A DNA stretch of 64,000 nt from Kingdonia uniflora (GCA_014058105.1 JACGCM010000715.1:2232001-2296000); one strand, 5' to 3'; shown: positions 35,334 to 48,830, numbered from the stretch's first letter. Notes: generated from the sequence alone by a model not told the origin. Program-made: numbers and translations.

Positions 35334-35910
35334 TGTAGGGGCCTATTCTTCGACCTCACTCATAATCGAGCTCACTAAGTTTGATTTACCTCCATCTCAG
35401 GCTCACGAAATTTTAACACACAACACTCCTGTCAAACATTCCACCCAGCCCCACGAACTACTGAAGAACATGTATCGAGCTAAACCCGGAAAACGTTATT
35501 CAGTCAAAGACACCTGTCTCTCACGAACTCATCAGTTGTTCAGTCAGCCGCCACTAACCACATCATTCAGAAAACATGCTCTAGCACGATGAATAGTTAT
35601 AGAGAAGCCTATAAAAAGGAGAAGTTCCAGAAGAGATAGGGACCAGAAAAATTACTCAAACTTCTTATTTACAAGATCAAAAACATTTCTAAATTCTAGA
35701 GATCACTTGTAATAAAGATATCCACTCCAAGCAATAAATATACTTTTACAAAAATCCTCCATACGAGGTCGTGGTTTTTTACCTATTCAGAGGTTTTCTA
35801 CGCTAAAAACACTTGTTGTCATTTCTTACTGTCTAGTAGAGTATTGTAACAGGTTGAATGGTATGATAGTTAATCCTAATCGTATCGAGCTACTGAATTT
35901 GGCCATTACA
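35334..35910 (+). repeat. 5' LTR of Tat 3
   Basis: TGTAGGGGCC to CCATTACA. A TATA box (CTATAAAAAGG) lies near 35609-35619. In its first 245 bases I count about 30 differences from the right LTR, mostly transitions. Confidence 0.92.
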
Positions 35911-35930
35911 TTTGGCACCGTCTGTGGGAA
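35911..35930 (+). promoter_or_regulatory. Tat 3 primer-binding site
   Basis: TTTGGCACCGTCTGTGGGAA follows the LTR directly and is identical to the Tat 2 site. Confidence 0.8.
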
Positions 35931-35982
35931 TCATTGCATTTCCACGATACCTTAAGGCAGTCTTTCATTATAATTTTCAACT

Positions 35983-37870
35983 ATGGTTTCTTCTAGACGA
36001 CAGGCCGCAGGAACTCAGCTCGAAATTTCTGTGGATCTGGGATAACTCAGTGAGTTACGGGAGAATCTCCATGCAGAGGCAGAGAAATGCGTCGAGCTCG
36101 AGCTTTAATTGACAAAAGATCGCGAGCTCCGTGAGAAAGAGCTCGATACAGAATGACAAACTTGTTTGGCAATGCTCAAACGTCACGAAGATCAGATAAC
36201 GACGATGCAGACCGCACTCGAGGCTCTGCAAAATACTCAGTAGCCCCCCCCCCCCCTCTCTGCCAGAGGTTACAATCAACTTCAAGAGACCTTCTGCATT
36301 TCGGTAAGGGAAAGGTTAGGACCTAGGGGGGTCACCATTAAAGCAATCTCCAAAAATCTACCATATGGGTCGCAACCCTCCATCCATTTGGGATGAGAAG
36401 TCCAATCAGAAATCAGTCGGGGTCACCAGATTCCCATTCACGAAGAAGAAGACCAGCAACCTCTCTGTCAGATTCCAGCATGAGACCATTTAAGTAAAGA
36501 TATGGGGACTCATCATCCCATGCCAGCACATCCAGTAATTCAACCAATACGTCATTACGTTACAAAAGATCATATGGATCAACGAATTAAGGAATTGGTC
36601 GAGGCACAAGTTTTGGATACTATCGGTGACATCACGACGTTACAAGGAAGTCTGATTGCCAAAGAACTATTCGATATGGAAATACCGAAAGGTTTCCATA
36701 CTCCCCAAATTTACAAGTACAAAGGTACAGACCCAAAGGAGGATATCCAGCAATACCGCGATTCATTGGGATTGTACTCTAATCTCAACCACATTCTCTG
36801 CCGACTGTTCGCCACAAGTCTACAGGAAGAGCCACTCCGATGGTTCTACTCTCTTCCTGAGGAATCTATCTATTCATTTGATCAGCTGCAGAAACAGTTC
36901 ATCAAAACATATGCCCACAACAGAGACAAGTAGGAGAACTTGTATTCTCTAATCAGTCTTAAGCAGTCACATCAAGAAAAGCTTGAAGATTTTTCAAAAA
37001 AATTCCTAGAGCTCGCAAGAAAGGTGGATAACCTCGACCAAAAGACAGTTGTGACCGCATTTACCAATGCTCTCTGGCTCGATTGCAAATCTAAGGAATA
37101 CCTCTTCCTTAATAAACCTACGGCGATGAAGGAGATGATCACCAAGGTCAACGATTAGGTTGACTTAGAGAGGATGATGTCTGAGGGACAAAAGTCTACT
37201 AAGTCTGTCCTCTCTACCAAATCCCCACATGCAGAGCGTACCAGTGAGCCTAAGGAGAAACAAGGAGATCATAAATGCACCAAGGGAAATACTGAGTACC
37301 CTCGGAGAAGCGGTCCACAAAACAAACCCGTCCTCCCAAAGCTTAACGTCTGAGTCTCCGCACTTTTTCCACTACTGTTAAAAGACCCACTCTACCGCAC
37401 CTCTCGACCACTGGAGCCCATCGAGGGCCAACCATTTTGCCTACACCATAAGGTAAATCATTATTCTACTAACAATTGCTATGATATACAGCAGATACTC
37501 GAGCTCATTTTTAAGGAAGGACGGATGCTCGAATACATTGTTGACCTGATGTCTTACCAGGATGGTAACCATTAGTAACAACTCAAAGTTGTTCAGGTCA
37601 ACGACAAGGCTGAGGAGAAGCATCTCTACTACATGCACCTCAACAGCATGATCAAAATCAACCAGATCAATAATTCCAACCGATCAAAGCGCAGAAGGCT
37701 CTCCGAATACTGTAATCTTACACCTCAAGACAAATAAGCCAAACTTCTTCCTGAGCCAAGCAATCGCCGGCTAGGAATCTCTTTCAAGGATTGCGATACT
37801 AGTCATGTCAAATTTTCACATCATGATGTGTTAGCCATAATGCTCAAGATGAAGCAGTTTGTCATGCACA
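35983..37870 (+). pseudogene. Tat 3 gag
   Basis: Starts MVSSRRQAAGTQLE. A charged coiled-coil leader (HEDQITTMQTALEALQN) is followed by a poly-C/proline stretch at 36245. The retrotransposon gag domain at about 36590-37160 contains LIAKELFDMEIPKGFH, LQEEPLRWFYSLPE, FDQLQKQFIKTYAHN, TNALWLDCKSKEYLFLNKPT. A C-x2-H-type zinc-binding motif (FCLHHKVNHYSTNNC) lies near 37437-37482, with one ligand lost. Interrupting stops include those near 36115 and 36931. It leads without a gap into protease. Confidence 0.87.
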
Positions 37871-40800
37871 CAATTATGGTCGATACTGGAAGCGGTATCG
37901 AAATTCTCTTCTAGAGTACAATCAACCAGATGGGTTTAGCCGACCAAGTCATTCAGAGCGACATGGATATCAGTGGGCTCAATGGCTTCAGGGAAGAACG
38001 AGTAGACAAGATTATCTTACCTATTACCATAAGACCAGCCATTATCGATGCCATTTTCTACGTCATCAATGCCAAGTCTCGCTATCTTGGGATTATGGGC
38101 CGCTACTGGATACACAACATGGAAGCAATTGCTTCTATTTATCATCAAGCACTCCGGTTCAAGCACGACAATGGAATTTACGAGATCAGAGGTAGTCAGA
38201 AACTTTCTCGAGCTTTCGAGAAAGTTTCTGACTACCTCTGATCTCTGCCATCCTAGATACTGTCTCTGCCATCCTAGATACTTCGGACAGATTGGCCGCA
38301 TAAAAATTACAGAAAATTGACCACCTCGATGACCAATCACCTATAGAGGAGCCCACAGAATATGTTAACATTGATGGACCTAGCAGAGGCACATTTATCG
38401 GAACTAATCTGGTTCAATACGAGAAAGACGCTCTCATCCAGTTCCTGCAACTCAATCGAGACGTTTTTACATGTTCTTTCTAAGAAATGCTCGGAGTTGA
38501 TCCAACTATGGCTTGCCACAAGCTAGCCATCAACCTCAACGCCCCAGCGGTCAAACAGAAACAACGATGCCTCTCACCTTATCTTCGAGACGAAGTTAAC
38601 ACCGAGATCGAGAAATTGATCAAAGTGGGAATCATTCGAGAAGCCAAGTATCCAGACTGGATATCCAACATTATCGTTGTCCCAAAGAAGAACAAAAAAG
38701 TTTGTGTTTGCGTAGATTTCACAGATCTGAATAAACATACCTCAAAGGATAGTTTCCCTCTTCCCAACATTCATCAGATCCTTGACTCCACTGCAGGCCA
38801 TGATCTCCTATCTATGATAGACGCTGCTTCCAGATATAACCAAATACCACTTCTAGAAGAAGATCAAGAGAAGATAACATTCATCACCGAAAGTAGCCTT
38901 TACAGTTACAAAGTAATGCCCTTCAGGCTCAAGAACGCAGGGGCCACATACCAACGATTGATGACTGTTATGTTCAAAGCACACCTGGGAAAAATCATTG
39001 AAGTCTACATTAATGATCTCTTGTACAAAAGCATACAGTCAGAAAATCACCTCTCAGATTTCAACATAATATTCAGCATCCTTTGATCTTACAGAATGCG
39101 TCTCAACCCAGATAAATGTCAATTCGGGGTACATTCTGGCCGCTTCCTAAGCCACCTCATCAGGAAGAAAGGGATTGAGGCTGATCCAGATTAAATCCGC
39201 GCTCTCCTCGACATGCCTTCCCCAAAGACAACAAAAGACGTTCAAAAACTCGCCGGTAAGATTGCCGCGATCAACCGTTTTATCTCCAAATCCTTAGACC
39301 GCTGTCATTGGCTATTCCTGTTACTCCGAGGATATACCAAACGATGAAAGGTCCAGCCAACCGTAGAAGTCATATGGACACCAGAATGCAAAGAAGCTTT
39401 TTAGGATCTCAAAATCTATTTGGGAAGGTCTCCCATAATGAGCACCCTAATAGGTAATGAGGAACAGATAATCTACCTAATAGTCACGGATACTTCTCTC
39501 AGCTCGGTTCTCATTCGCCTGGAAGGGAAAATCAAAAAACCAGTCTTCTTCATCAGCAAAACACTTACACTAGCAGAAATATGGTACTCTAAAATTGAGA
39601 AACTTCTTCTCACCCTTATTTACACTTCGCAGAAACTCAAGCACTACTTTCAAGCGCATTCTATCAAAGTGATGGCAAACTACCTACTTCGGGAAGTTCT
39701 ATTCAAAAAAGAGAAGTCATGAAGAGTGCAACAATGGTCAGTCAGTTTGGGGGAACATGATATAAAGTTCAAATAGCGTCATTCTGTGAAATGTCAGGCC
39801 GTTGCCGATTTTCTCGCAGATTTTCTATTAGAAGATCCCGAGTGGGAAGAGCACGACCTGGACAATACCGAAAGCGTGCCATAAAATCCAACTCCGAAAC
39901 CATTCGACGAATGAGCTGACTGGATCACTACGTCAGGGTAGAGACTTCTCACCGATGGATCAGCAGAACCGGCAGGGTCAGGAATCAGGATTGTTTTGAT
40001 TACCCCTTCAAATGACAGAATTGAGTAATCAATCCGCTTGGATTTTGAGGCCTCAAATAATGTCACCAAATATGAAGCTCTCATTCACATACTCGACCTC
40101 GCACTTGAGCTCGATGTCCCCGAACTCTCATTTTGCGCAGATTCATTGCTCATCGTTCATCATTATCCCAAGCAGTACAAGAAGAATGGGAAGATAATCG
40201 AATACGCAGCCCTCGTTGTAGATAGGATGAGTAAGTTCGTGAAAGCAAGCCTCAAATATCTTCCTCGAGGCAAAAATAGACATGCCGATTCCCTGGCATA
40301 TCTAGCCTGGGTCTTGGGTACAGAAGCTCGATATCTCCAAATCAAAATCATTTCAACCCCCAGCATTGATCGCATATCTATATGCACGATCAACACTGGG
40401 GGCAATAAAGAGGGAAACGATGATTGGCGAAAGCCTTTCTAAGATTACCTCGACGTCGACAACAAATGCAATTGACCACTTCCAACAGATATGAAGGAAC
40501 GCAGACAGCTGATCAACAACTCGAAGCATTACATTACTCAAAACGGCATGCTTTACCGCCTATCCGCTACAACGCCTTACCTCAAGTGCCTCTCAAAGTT
40601 AAAAGCAGACGAACTGTTCCGCGAACTACACGAAAGAACATGTGGCTCCCACGCCACAGGTAGATCATTAGCAAACTGAGCAATAACCCAAGGAGTATTC
40701 TGGCCCGGCATGCGCAAGCAAGCCGAAGAATATTCCCGCAGATGCGACACCTATCAGAGACATGGAAATATGATACGTGCCCCTACGCTTAAGCTCTATG

Positions 40801-41661
40801 CAAGCAAGGTTTTCTGGCCATTCAAAAGATGGATACTAGACCCTATCGGCGAATTCCCTAATTCTCCAGGTAATCGCCACCACCTACTCGTAGTTACCGA
40901 TTACATTACAAAATGGGTAGAAGCAATTCCACTATGTGGAACCAAAGAATAAGAGGTCATCTCTTTTATCTTAAACCACATAATCACTCGATTTGGGTGC
41001 CCCCACCTAATTCATATCGATAACAGGCCCCAATTTATAGGAGAAAAGGTCATAACCTTCCTAAATCACCACAATATCATCCATTTACCATCAAATCCAT
41101 ACTATCCCCAAGGCAATGACCAAACCAAAATCACCAACAAAGCCATCATGGATGGACTCAAAAAATGGCTTCACTCACAGAAAAAGGAAATTGGGTCCGC
41201 GAACTACCTCACGTCCTGTGGGCGTATCGAACTACTCCCTGATAGTCCACGGGGTGTACCCCATTCCTCCTTGCTTATGGCACTGAGGCAGTCATTCCTT
41301 CTGAATATCATCATCCCGTTTGGGATTATGGGCTAACTGATAAGGAAAATGAGTTCGAATTAGCTTGCAACCTCAATATGATAGATAAAACCAGGGAATG
41401 CGCCATCGCTAACCTAGGTCGATACCATCATATGTTTGCCAGGTCTTTCAATAACCAAGTCAGGAGTCGCACCTTCCAAATCAAAGATCTCATCCTACGA
41501 GAAATTCCTCAACATCGCAAAGATCCTCACACTGGAAAATTAGCCGACAATTGGGAGGGTCCATTCATTATCACAAGTCTCAGGCCTGGGATCATACTAT
41601 CTCATGATAGAAGAGGGAGACCCCATTTCAAATCCTTGGAACATTGGACGACTGAAATGAT
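37871..41661 (+). pseudogene. Tat 3 protease-polymerase region (PR, RT, RNase H, aRNH, integrase)
   Basis: Protease VDTGSGIEILF at 37879. Reverse transcriptase 38487-39190 has one 199-codon open stretch containing VPKKNKKVCVCVDF, MPFRLKNAGATYQRL and the catalytic box as YIND (second position changed from D). The first RNase H lies at about 39410-39720 with FISKTLTLAEIWYSKIEK. Archaeal-type RNase H at about 39945-40330 starts DGSAEPAGSG and includes NNVTKYEALIH and LPRGKNRHADSLAY. Integrase at about 40600-41330 has HERTCGSH...CDTYQRH, HIDNRPQF and DQTKITNK (glutamate replaced by lysine). The C-terminal domain contains GKLADNWEGPFII (about 41535). Many stops are present. Confidence 0.88.
38182..38283. 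repeat. Perfect 30-bp inverted repeat plus 21-bp tandem duplication
   Basis: Arms 38182-38211 and 38216-38245 are perfect reverse complements around a four-base loop GCTT. They are followed by two 21-base units (38242-38262, 38263-38283) starting TCTCTGCCATCCTAGATAC. At the matching place Tat 2 (about 28155-28230) has a single arm and a single unit, so both are later insertions in the Tat 3 pol region. Confidence 0.92.
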
Positions 41662-41889
41662 ACAATCTTTAGTCGTCTTACTACTTCATTTCTATGTTTC
41701 GCAGTTTGTTATCAATTCCAAAAGTAAGATTCTTATCTCCATCCAATGGAAATTCTAAACTTATCAATGAAAGTTTTCTTTCACATAATGTCAATCTCTT
41801 CACGAAACAGTCGTTTACATTCCACAGATTCAAGCATAGATAATACTAGTTTACAATCAATATTCCCCAAGTTCAATCAAGGAACTTCG

Positions 41890-42440
41890 TTGGCTTCTGG
41901 TACTCCATATCTGCAAAGGGATCAAGTATAAAAACTTGTTCCACATCAAAGAGCCAAACAAGAGATAAGACATAGGTAATACTAGTCTACATCTTTTACA
42001 ACTTGTTTAGACCACATCAGTAGGCTGAATCGAGGATAATACTTGGTTTACCTGAATCTATACATATCTGTGAAGGTGGCAAGTGTAAAAACTTGTTCCA
42101 CATCAAAGAGCCAAACAAGAGATAAGACATAGGTAATACTAGTCTTCATCTTTTACCACTTTTTTGGTCCACTTTAGTAGGCTGGATCGAGGATAACACT
42201 TGGTTCAACTGAATCAGCCAGGCATAAGATAAGGCAAAGGTCATACTAGCTTTCATCTCTTTCAATATGCCTGCGACATTTCTATAGTTCAAATCAAGTT
42301 TCAACTTGGTTTAACTCAACCCATCTCTACGAGTAAAACATATTTAAAAATTTGTTTTATATCAAAGACCCCACCAGACATAAGATAAGGCAATGGTCAT
42401 GCTAGCTTTCATCTATAACAATGTGTCTATAATAATTCTA
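41890..42440. repeat. Tandem repeats between pol and antisense gene, Tat 3
   Basis: Three to four imperfect units of about 150-160 bases. Each contains AAAAACTTGTTCCACATCAA, CAAGAGATAAGACATAGGT, CTAGTCTWCATCTTTTA and TAGGCTGRATCGAGGATAA. Units 1 and 2 are nearly identical, the later ones divergent. They are related to the reverse complement of the Tat 2 repeats (shared AGATAAGRCA and AAACTTG cores). Confidence 0.8.
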
Positions 42441-42470
42441 CTTATTTTCAGGTCAAAATCATATTACAGA

Positions 42471-45400
42471 AGATTATTTTCTACTGATGGAGTGTCAGCA
42501 ATGCTTTCTCCCACATCATCAAGTGGTCTATCTTTCAGTTCGCGGGCCACAATAACCCTACCTCATTCTATTGATTCAGTAATTCGAGGGCCCAATTGGG
42601 TCTCCATGGCACCCAGACAGTTACCTTGATCTGTCTTAGCTCCACAAGTGTATCCTTTGTCTGACAAAGTTTCGAGCAAGGTATCTCGTTGTGACTCAAG
42701 CCTTTTAACTTCCTCTACAAAATTTGTAACGATCACACTTAATAGGGCAGATCGAGATACATCAGGTATTATCGATGTTGCAAATCTTGCCTTCAACCTC
42801 TCGAGGCCTACCTTTAACATAGCATAAGTATCCTTCTATACAATTATTTCCGCATCAGCCCTATCATGATAAATAACATCCGCCTCCAACTTGGCAATGT
42901 ACTTCGCCGACTCCGCAAGGTTCATGGCTTCTAATTCTACTATTTGAGTATAAAGCCTCCCAAGCTCAGCGTTCAACTCCTCTCTTGCAGGAAGATCCTT
43001 CAATAATTCATTCTTCCTCTTCACTAGCAAATCCTTAGCTCTTATCTCCCCATCAAGAACTTTCTCCCTGATAAGAGCAGCATCTAGCTTATGTTGGCAT
43101 TCCCTCAAATTTACATTTCCCTTCTGAACATGCCCCTAAATTTGAGATACATCACTTTCTAGTTCTCTAGTGCGACCTGAGAGACTAATAATATCCCCTT
43201 GAACTAGAGGAGCCTTTAAGTCAAGCAACTCTCTTCTTTAAGTCATCGCAGCTGCGCTGCATTACACGGAATTCCATATCCTTGGCGGAGGGCTGCTTGC
43301 AAGTGTTCAACTGCGGCCTTCGATACCGATAGATTTTCTCAAGCTACTCTCAGCTCGTCATCTTTTCCAATGAATTTTTGCCTCATTCGCTCCAGATTGA
43401 TCCTGTATCTATTGAGATCAGATTGACATAGTTCCTCAGTTCGTTCTAGCACCTGAATACGGTATTGAGCCATGTCGGCTTGCTTACCCTTCACAGCCAG
43501 CGCATCAACCTGACGTTGAAGATTGTCAGTACGCTCTGTTGCCTCAAATAAATCATCTAATCCTTTCTTAATCCCAAAATCATTCTCCTCGACCTGATGA
43601 GTCAGGTCAAAGACGACCTGATTCAACTTCTCAAGTCTAAAGTGCATTTTTACGTAATGATCCTCCCTATTCTCGTTCGCCTCCTTCATCCTATTAAACT
43701 GCTCCGTAAATTCCCGATTGCACATGAGTGCGTGAACCTCACGTACGCGAGATGCATCCAATTCGACCTGAGATATATAACGTGATTTAGTACAGTTCGA
43801 TCCAGAAAGTATAATTATTGCATATACGTACTACATTTCAAAGAGACTGTGTGATTTCTTAACATCTACTTCTAAGTACTTTTTAGCTAGAAGTTTGGAC
43901 CCCTTTCTCAGATAAACACTTCATGAATATTCTTTTGGCATACAAGGTACACACTTTCGATATCCCATTCTGAATTAATAGCTTTGGATTTTTGCTATGC
44001 ATTTCTATCCTATTTATTTAACTTAGCGTTGGTATAACATGAAGATTGAATAGCCAATTCCAATCTAACCTGTAACTCTGCTTGTATAGATAGTAGGGCT
44101 TTTGAGGTCTTTCTTTCCCTGGAAAGTCCAGATTCTAGGTCATTTATCCTGAGACTCATTTCTTTAACTACCTACAAAAGATTTATAAACAAAGTCAACA
44201 TACAAAAGTTCCTTTCCCACGCAGAAGTTATACAACTTACAAATATTCAGACAAAACACAAGTCTACCCTACCTTCCCACTCACACCTTTTGGGAGCCCA
44301 ACATCATCCCCTTGGTTGTTAAGCACCGTTTGGGGGGAGACACCATCCAGACCATCCACGACCCCAGTACTTCTACTTCATCCTCTTCTTCATCAGCGTA
44401 GGTGTCAGCCTTAATGGCATCCACCTCCTCCAGAGAGTAGCCCATCAACATCAAGTGATGACCTAGTCTGTCATGCTCCTCAGCCATTTCATCTAAATTA
44501 GCCATTGCCACTATTTGTAACTGGTCGATCGCCACAGCGTGAGCGGCCTTCAGCTGCCTGACTTCTTTCAGAGCTTCAGTCTTGGCTCGAGCCAAGTTTT
44601 TCTCCAGCTCGCTCTTCGCCTTCTTAAGATCAGATTCCTGTTCTTCTATACCGAGCCAAATCTCCTTGACAAGATGCGTAACCGGCATAAATTATATCGA
44701 TCTCAGTTATGAGCTTGAAATATATTAAACATTTATATCTGATAATATAAACTTACCATTTGGCTCGTACCTTATTTTCCTTGTAGAATCGCTAACCTAG
44801 CCCTTTCCTCAGCCTCTTTGAGGTCATCCGTTGAAGCAGATCGCCCCTCAATGAATTTCTCTCTTGAGTTCCCCAAAGGCTCAACCCACCTTCTCTTCCC
44901 TTGTGCGACCTTACCACTTACAACGGTACCTGAGGCCGGCAAAGCCTTTTTTATCTGTCTCTTCAAAAACTTTTGGGTTATTTAGCTCGTTGTAAGGTTT
45001 GATTGGGCTAAAATGCCCGACCCAGAAGTCTTAGCTCGAACCTCCTCTCCACTTGTTTGCCTTTTTCCTTCATCGACACCCGTCATCGACCAAATAGATT
45101 GAGCTTTTACAACCTTTTTCGACCTACTTTCAACTCTTTTCTTTCTACTTAGGCCGAATTCCCTCAAGACAAGTTCATGTTCCGTCTCCTCCTCTGCAAC
45201 CTCGTCCAACAAAGACTCTTTCCTTTCCACTGTAGAATTCACACCTGCAATAGCGCAATTTTCTATTAACTACACTTGTCAAAGAAACATAACAATAATT
45301 TTATCTATGCATGTCTATACTTACTTTGCTTTACAGATCTAAATCGAAGGTCTAAAAGTTCTTCGTCATCTCTTTGAAGGCAATTACCCTTCACCCATAT

Positions 45401-46175
45401 GATGTTGTCACTCCAAGTTCGACCTGCTGAATTCAGATCGAAAAAACGATACCGAGTAACGCTCGTACAGAAATGCGACCCCCCATTGGCCTTAAAATTC
45501 TTCACCCCATAAAACTGTAGAACGTCCTCAGGGGTTATCCTCCTCACTTTTTTCTCCCTTTCCCACCTATCATTCAGATGGTCACATATAGTTATAACCT
45601 CTCACATATTCCTGTTCATTTGAACAGAACATACCCCAATTGCATTCATTACCCCCTTCGCCAAATTGGTGAGGGGGAGGCTCAACCCATACTCTAATTG
45701 AGATAGGTAACACATAAAACCCTCTGAAAGGTCACTCCGAACATCCCCATTGAAATACTCTAACGAGATCGATTTATCTATACCCCTATCTCGTTTTTCT
45801 GTTTCCAAATCTGCCAAAAGATAAAAATAATCTTCCCCCTCTGCAACCTACAGCCCCTAAACTGCCTGTCGGCAAACTCTACACATCTACCTCACTTCCC
45901 TCCTATAGCCCCTTTGGTTTTACAAAATTGTCTGAATGCATCAGAACCCGGGGGATAAGACACCAACTGACCAGGGAAACCTGAGAATTGTTCTAATCCT
46001 CCTTAACCTCCGCTATCATACTCATTCATCTTACCAGAGGTCAAAACCTCATCAACAGACGACCTATCCATCTTAAAAATAGACTCTACATGACTATTTG
46101 GACCAACACAGGTGCCTCTCACGCTCGACCTACATACAGGTTAAAGTATTTATCATTCTTCCATCTATGTATACG

Positions 46176-46208
<33 letters not shown>

Positions 46209-46717
46209 CATACATCTCTGATCAGTCATTCACGTATAGCACATATCTTTAAACTATAGAATAACAAAGTATATTGCATATATCTCTGCTAACCTTCAGT
46301 ATCCGGATGCGAATTGGCAGTTGAGTCAAGCTTTCCCCACACAACATTGTTGTATTCCCACCTACGAGATCTCGAACCTTTTGCCCTCTTTAGCCATTTA
46401 TCGCCTTCATATAATTCTTGAGTGATTCCCTTGATTTTTGGCCTTTCTCTCTGAGTACTCTCCAAGTTTTTTGTGATAAAATGATTATTTGGAGACGAAG
46501 AAGAACTATTTATCATTTCTCTCTCATGTGGCTGGTATTTATTGCTCCTCGTAAGAACCGTCCTCGATTCTAAAACCTAAGCGTCCTTTCCACTCTCCAT
46601 GTCAGATGCCTTGTACCTTTTCGATAAAACCACCTTTCCATCATTACAACTCCCCCCATTTTTTAGCATATTTTTTTCCTATCTTTCCATATCTTTTCTT
46701 GACCTCCCCTCACTCAT
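42471..46717 (-). pseudogene. Antisense spliced coiled-coil gene of Tat 3 (six exons, decayed)
   Basis: Predicted exons on the minus strand: 46717-46294, 46115-45325, 45244-44757, 44692-44273, 44171-44070, 43767-42471. Lengths 424, 791, 488, 420, 102 and 1,297 closely match Tat 2 (430, 790, 494, 423, 102, 1,341). Introns are 178, 80, 64, 101 and 302 bases; the first holds a (TA)n tract and the third has lost its acceptor AG (CG). Start MSEGRSRKD; exon 1 contains NDGKVVLSKRYKASD. Exon 2 includes CYLSQLEYGLSLPL...NAIGVCSVQMNRN and YRFFDLNSAGRTWSDN, resembling the plant 'putative gypsy type transposon' domain. Exon 3 includes SRKKRVESRSKK. Exons 4-6 are predicted coiled coil (ELEKNLARAKTEALKEVRQL; HVKMHF-like and LERTEELCQSDL blocks). 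Stops near 44982 and 42563 and a frameshift in exon 2 show decay. Confidence 0.82.
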
Positions 46718-46984
46718 GATGACTCGCACTGTAGGATGTCAGAGCTCTATTTCTTTTTTTTCTAAAAAATAAAACTAGAAGCTTTTGTATTCACGTATTT
46801 TTGTTTCACATCCCTTGTTTATCATACTTATAGTGATTGACGTCATTTACAAAATCGTACAAATATTTAAATTTATTCAAAATGTTTGTTGAACAGTCTC
46901 AAAATAGATTCGCCCTTATTGAGGATCCGATTGACTTATATTATTTATGTTGCAATCTAACATTTATTTTATTCATAAGAAAGT

Positions 46985-47326
46985 ACTCTATACAACATCT
47001 ATCATAACCTTGGCAACTAGCATCTAATCATATCATCCACCAATCCTCGTATCTTTAAAATCGATCTCCACTTCAACGATCGAACCCACCAACTTTTCTC
47101 ATTCTGCCGAATCCCTCATGAATACACGAAAGAATGACTCATAAAAGAAATTGGCATACTCAAGTTCTCTACTCCTGGTATCTAACTCTTCCTGCTGACA
47201 TACCCTCATTGGTAACTCAGCATCGTAACCAAGCGAGCCAAAAATTCTCTCCCACACTTTAGCAGTTTTTATAGCCAATCGACCTTCTGCAGCGTGACAA
47301 ATCCTCTGAGATCGAGTCTGCACCAC
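46985..47326 (-). pseudogene. Small antisense ORF of Tat 3, C-terminus decayed
   Basis: Open from MVQTRSQRICHAAEGRLAIK through IFGSLGYDAELPMRVC to a stop after RDSAE (47099). It then continues as recognisable homology (KLVGSIVEVEIDFKD) to about 46985, where the terminal cysteine motif is degraded. It lies upstream of the spliced gene in the same orientation. Confidence 0.7.
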
Positions 47327-48830
47327 CCTAACCTTTCCCTGAATTTTTGCAGGTCATGCTATCAGTATTTATAAGATTTCTCAATCACTTCCTCCTTTTA
47401 CTCAGTTTTTACCTAGTATCGCATAACAGAATCCCAGAATATTGGACTCACTTATTATAACTTATCCCCTCATTAGTACACTCATTGGTTACTACACTCG
47501 ACCTTACACTCCATAGATCTTCTCCCTTATGATCTATAGCAGCTCGATTTTACTTATTTCCTAAAATTACTTTCCATTTCCTATTAAACGTAAAAATTTT
47601 ATATCAACAAATATTCATCTCAGTTCAAACAACATTACAACATTGTTTCAACACTTATCAAACAGTTATTCAACTAACATCCAGCACATTTTAGGTCGAT
47701 TCAAGAAATTTTTCTATGCACAAATTCATGAGAATCAACTTTTATTCATATCACACATAGTATATACGATTTACAGATAATAAGTTTTCGCACAGGAATA
47801 CACCAGAATGTTATGCGTCTAGCGCCGAACTTCAGGTACTTTACAGATAACAAGTTTTTCCTGTTTGTTCAAAGCTACAGTAATTCAGGCATGGCGAGGC
47901 ATCATGTTTTCCAGTTCTTCTTATTTCAGTGAATTTTCACCCTGATGCAAAGAAAATAGTGGAACCAACAAAAAGATTTCCTCATATGGCTCGGTTAAAG
48001 CATAGTCGAACTTCAAGCAAGAACTATATAAGTAGTAGACTCAATGTAGCACCCACAAAACAAGATCGAAGGTCTTCAGAGCACAAAACCATGATGGAAA
48101 TGCCTCAGTAGAATCTCCCTACCAATTCTCCTCCTCCACTGCCATCACCACCTCTTATATAACTACCACCATCGCAGAGTTGGCAGAGATGAAGAGGGCC
48201 CAACCTTAAAATCCCTGGCACCACAGAAAATTAGTGTATCTACCCCACAGATACAACTTTCCCTGCATATGAGCCCCTAACCCAGTCTTCCGCAAGAATG
48301 CGGAGACAGACCCAATGTTCCTCGCCTGTCAAGACGAAGACATGAAATCTTCACTTATAGTAGAAATCTTCCTCAGGTTCAACCGTTTCCTCTCCCGATA
48401 AGCCTCGATACATCAAAGGAACAGGCATTAGGATCACCATTTCCAAGGACCGGTCACCAAAGTACTTCAACTATAACCACTGCACTTCAGACGCAATTCT
48501 CTCTTCGAGAACCATACTCCGAGTTTTCACCATTTCAGAGAAAGTTATACATGCAAGAATTGTTCCCAACAAGTTGCTCAAGGTACTCTTTATATAACCC
48601 AAACTTTATTATGCAGGTACATTTTCCCAAGCGTCATTATTTATTACGGACGCGACAATTCAAACGTAAACTGTCACATACATCCGCATCATCATTAAAT
48701 ACCCATCACTTCCTAATTTCACGTATCTTCCACCCAGTCAAACGCCATCATTGCTCTATTTTAAAATTATGATTGTACACATATTCTTTCTCAACCAAAG
48801 CCACTTGTTACTTTGGTTGTGAGGGGCGAT
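47327..48830. other. Tat 3 segment between small antisense ORF and 3' LTR
   Basis: Matches 17634-19225 of Tat 2 in reverse. It contains the proline-rich (plus) or glycine-rich (minus) block near 48125-48165 and several conserved non-coding stretches. The 60- and 73-codon plus-strand frames here are not conserved in frame. Its right end (AACCAAAGCCACTTG...GAGGGGCGAT) includes the polypurine tract. Confidence 0.5.

Noticed and set aside
38182..38245. microRNA precursor hairpin
   Set aside because: The loop is four bases, the arms are perfectly matched, and it is a local duplication inside decayed pol. Nothing supports processing.
46165..46205. (TA)n tract as an origin or regulatory site
   Set aside because: A simple microsatellite in intron 1 of the Tat 3 antisense gene; no further signal.
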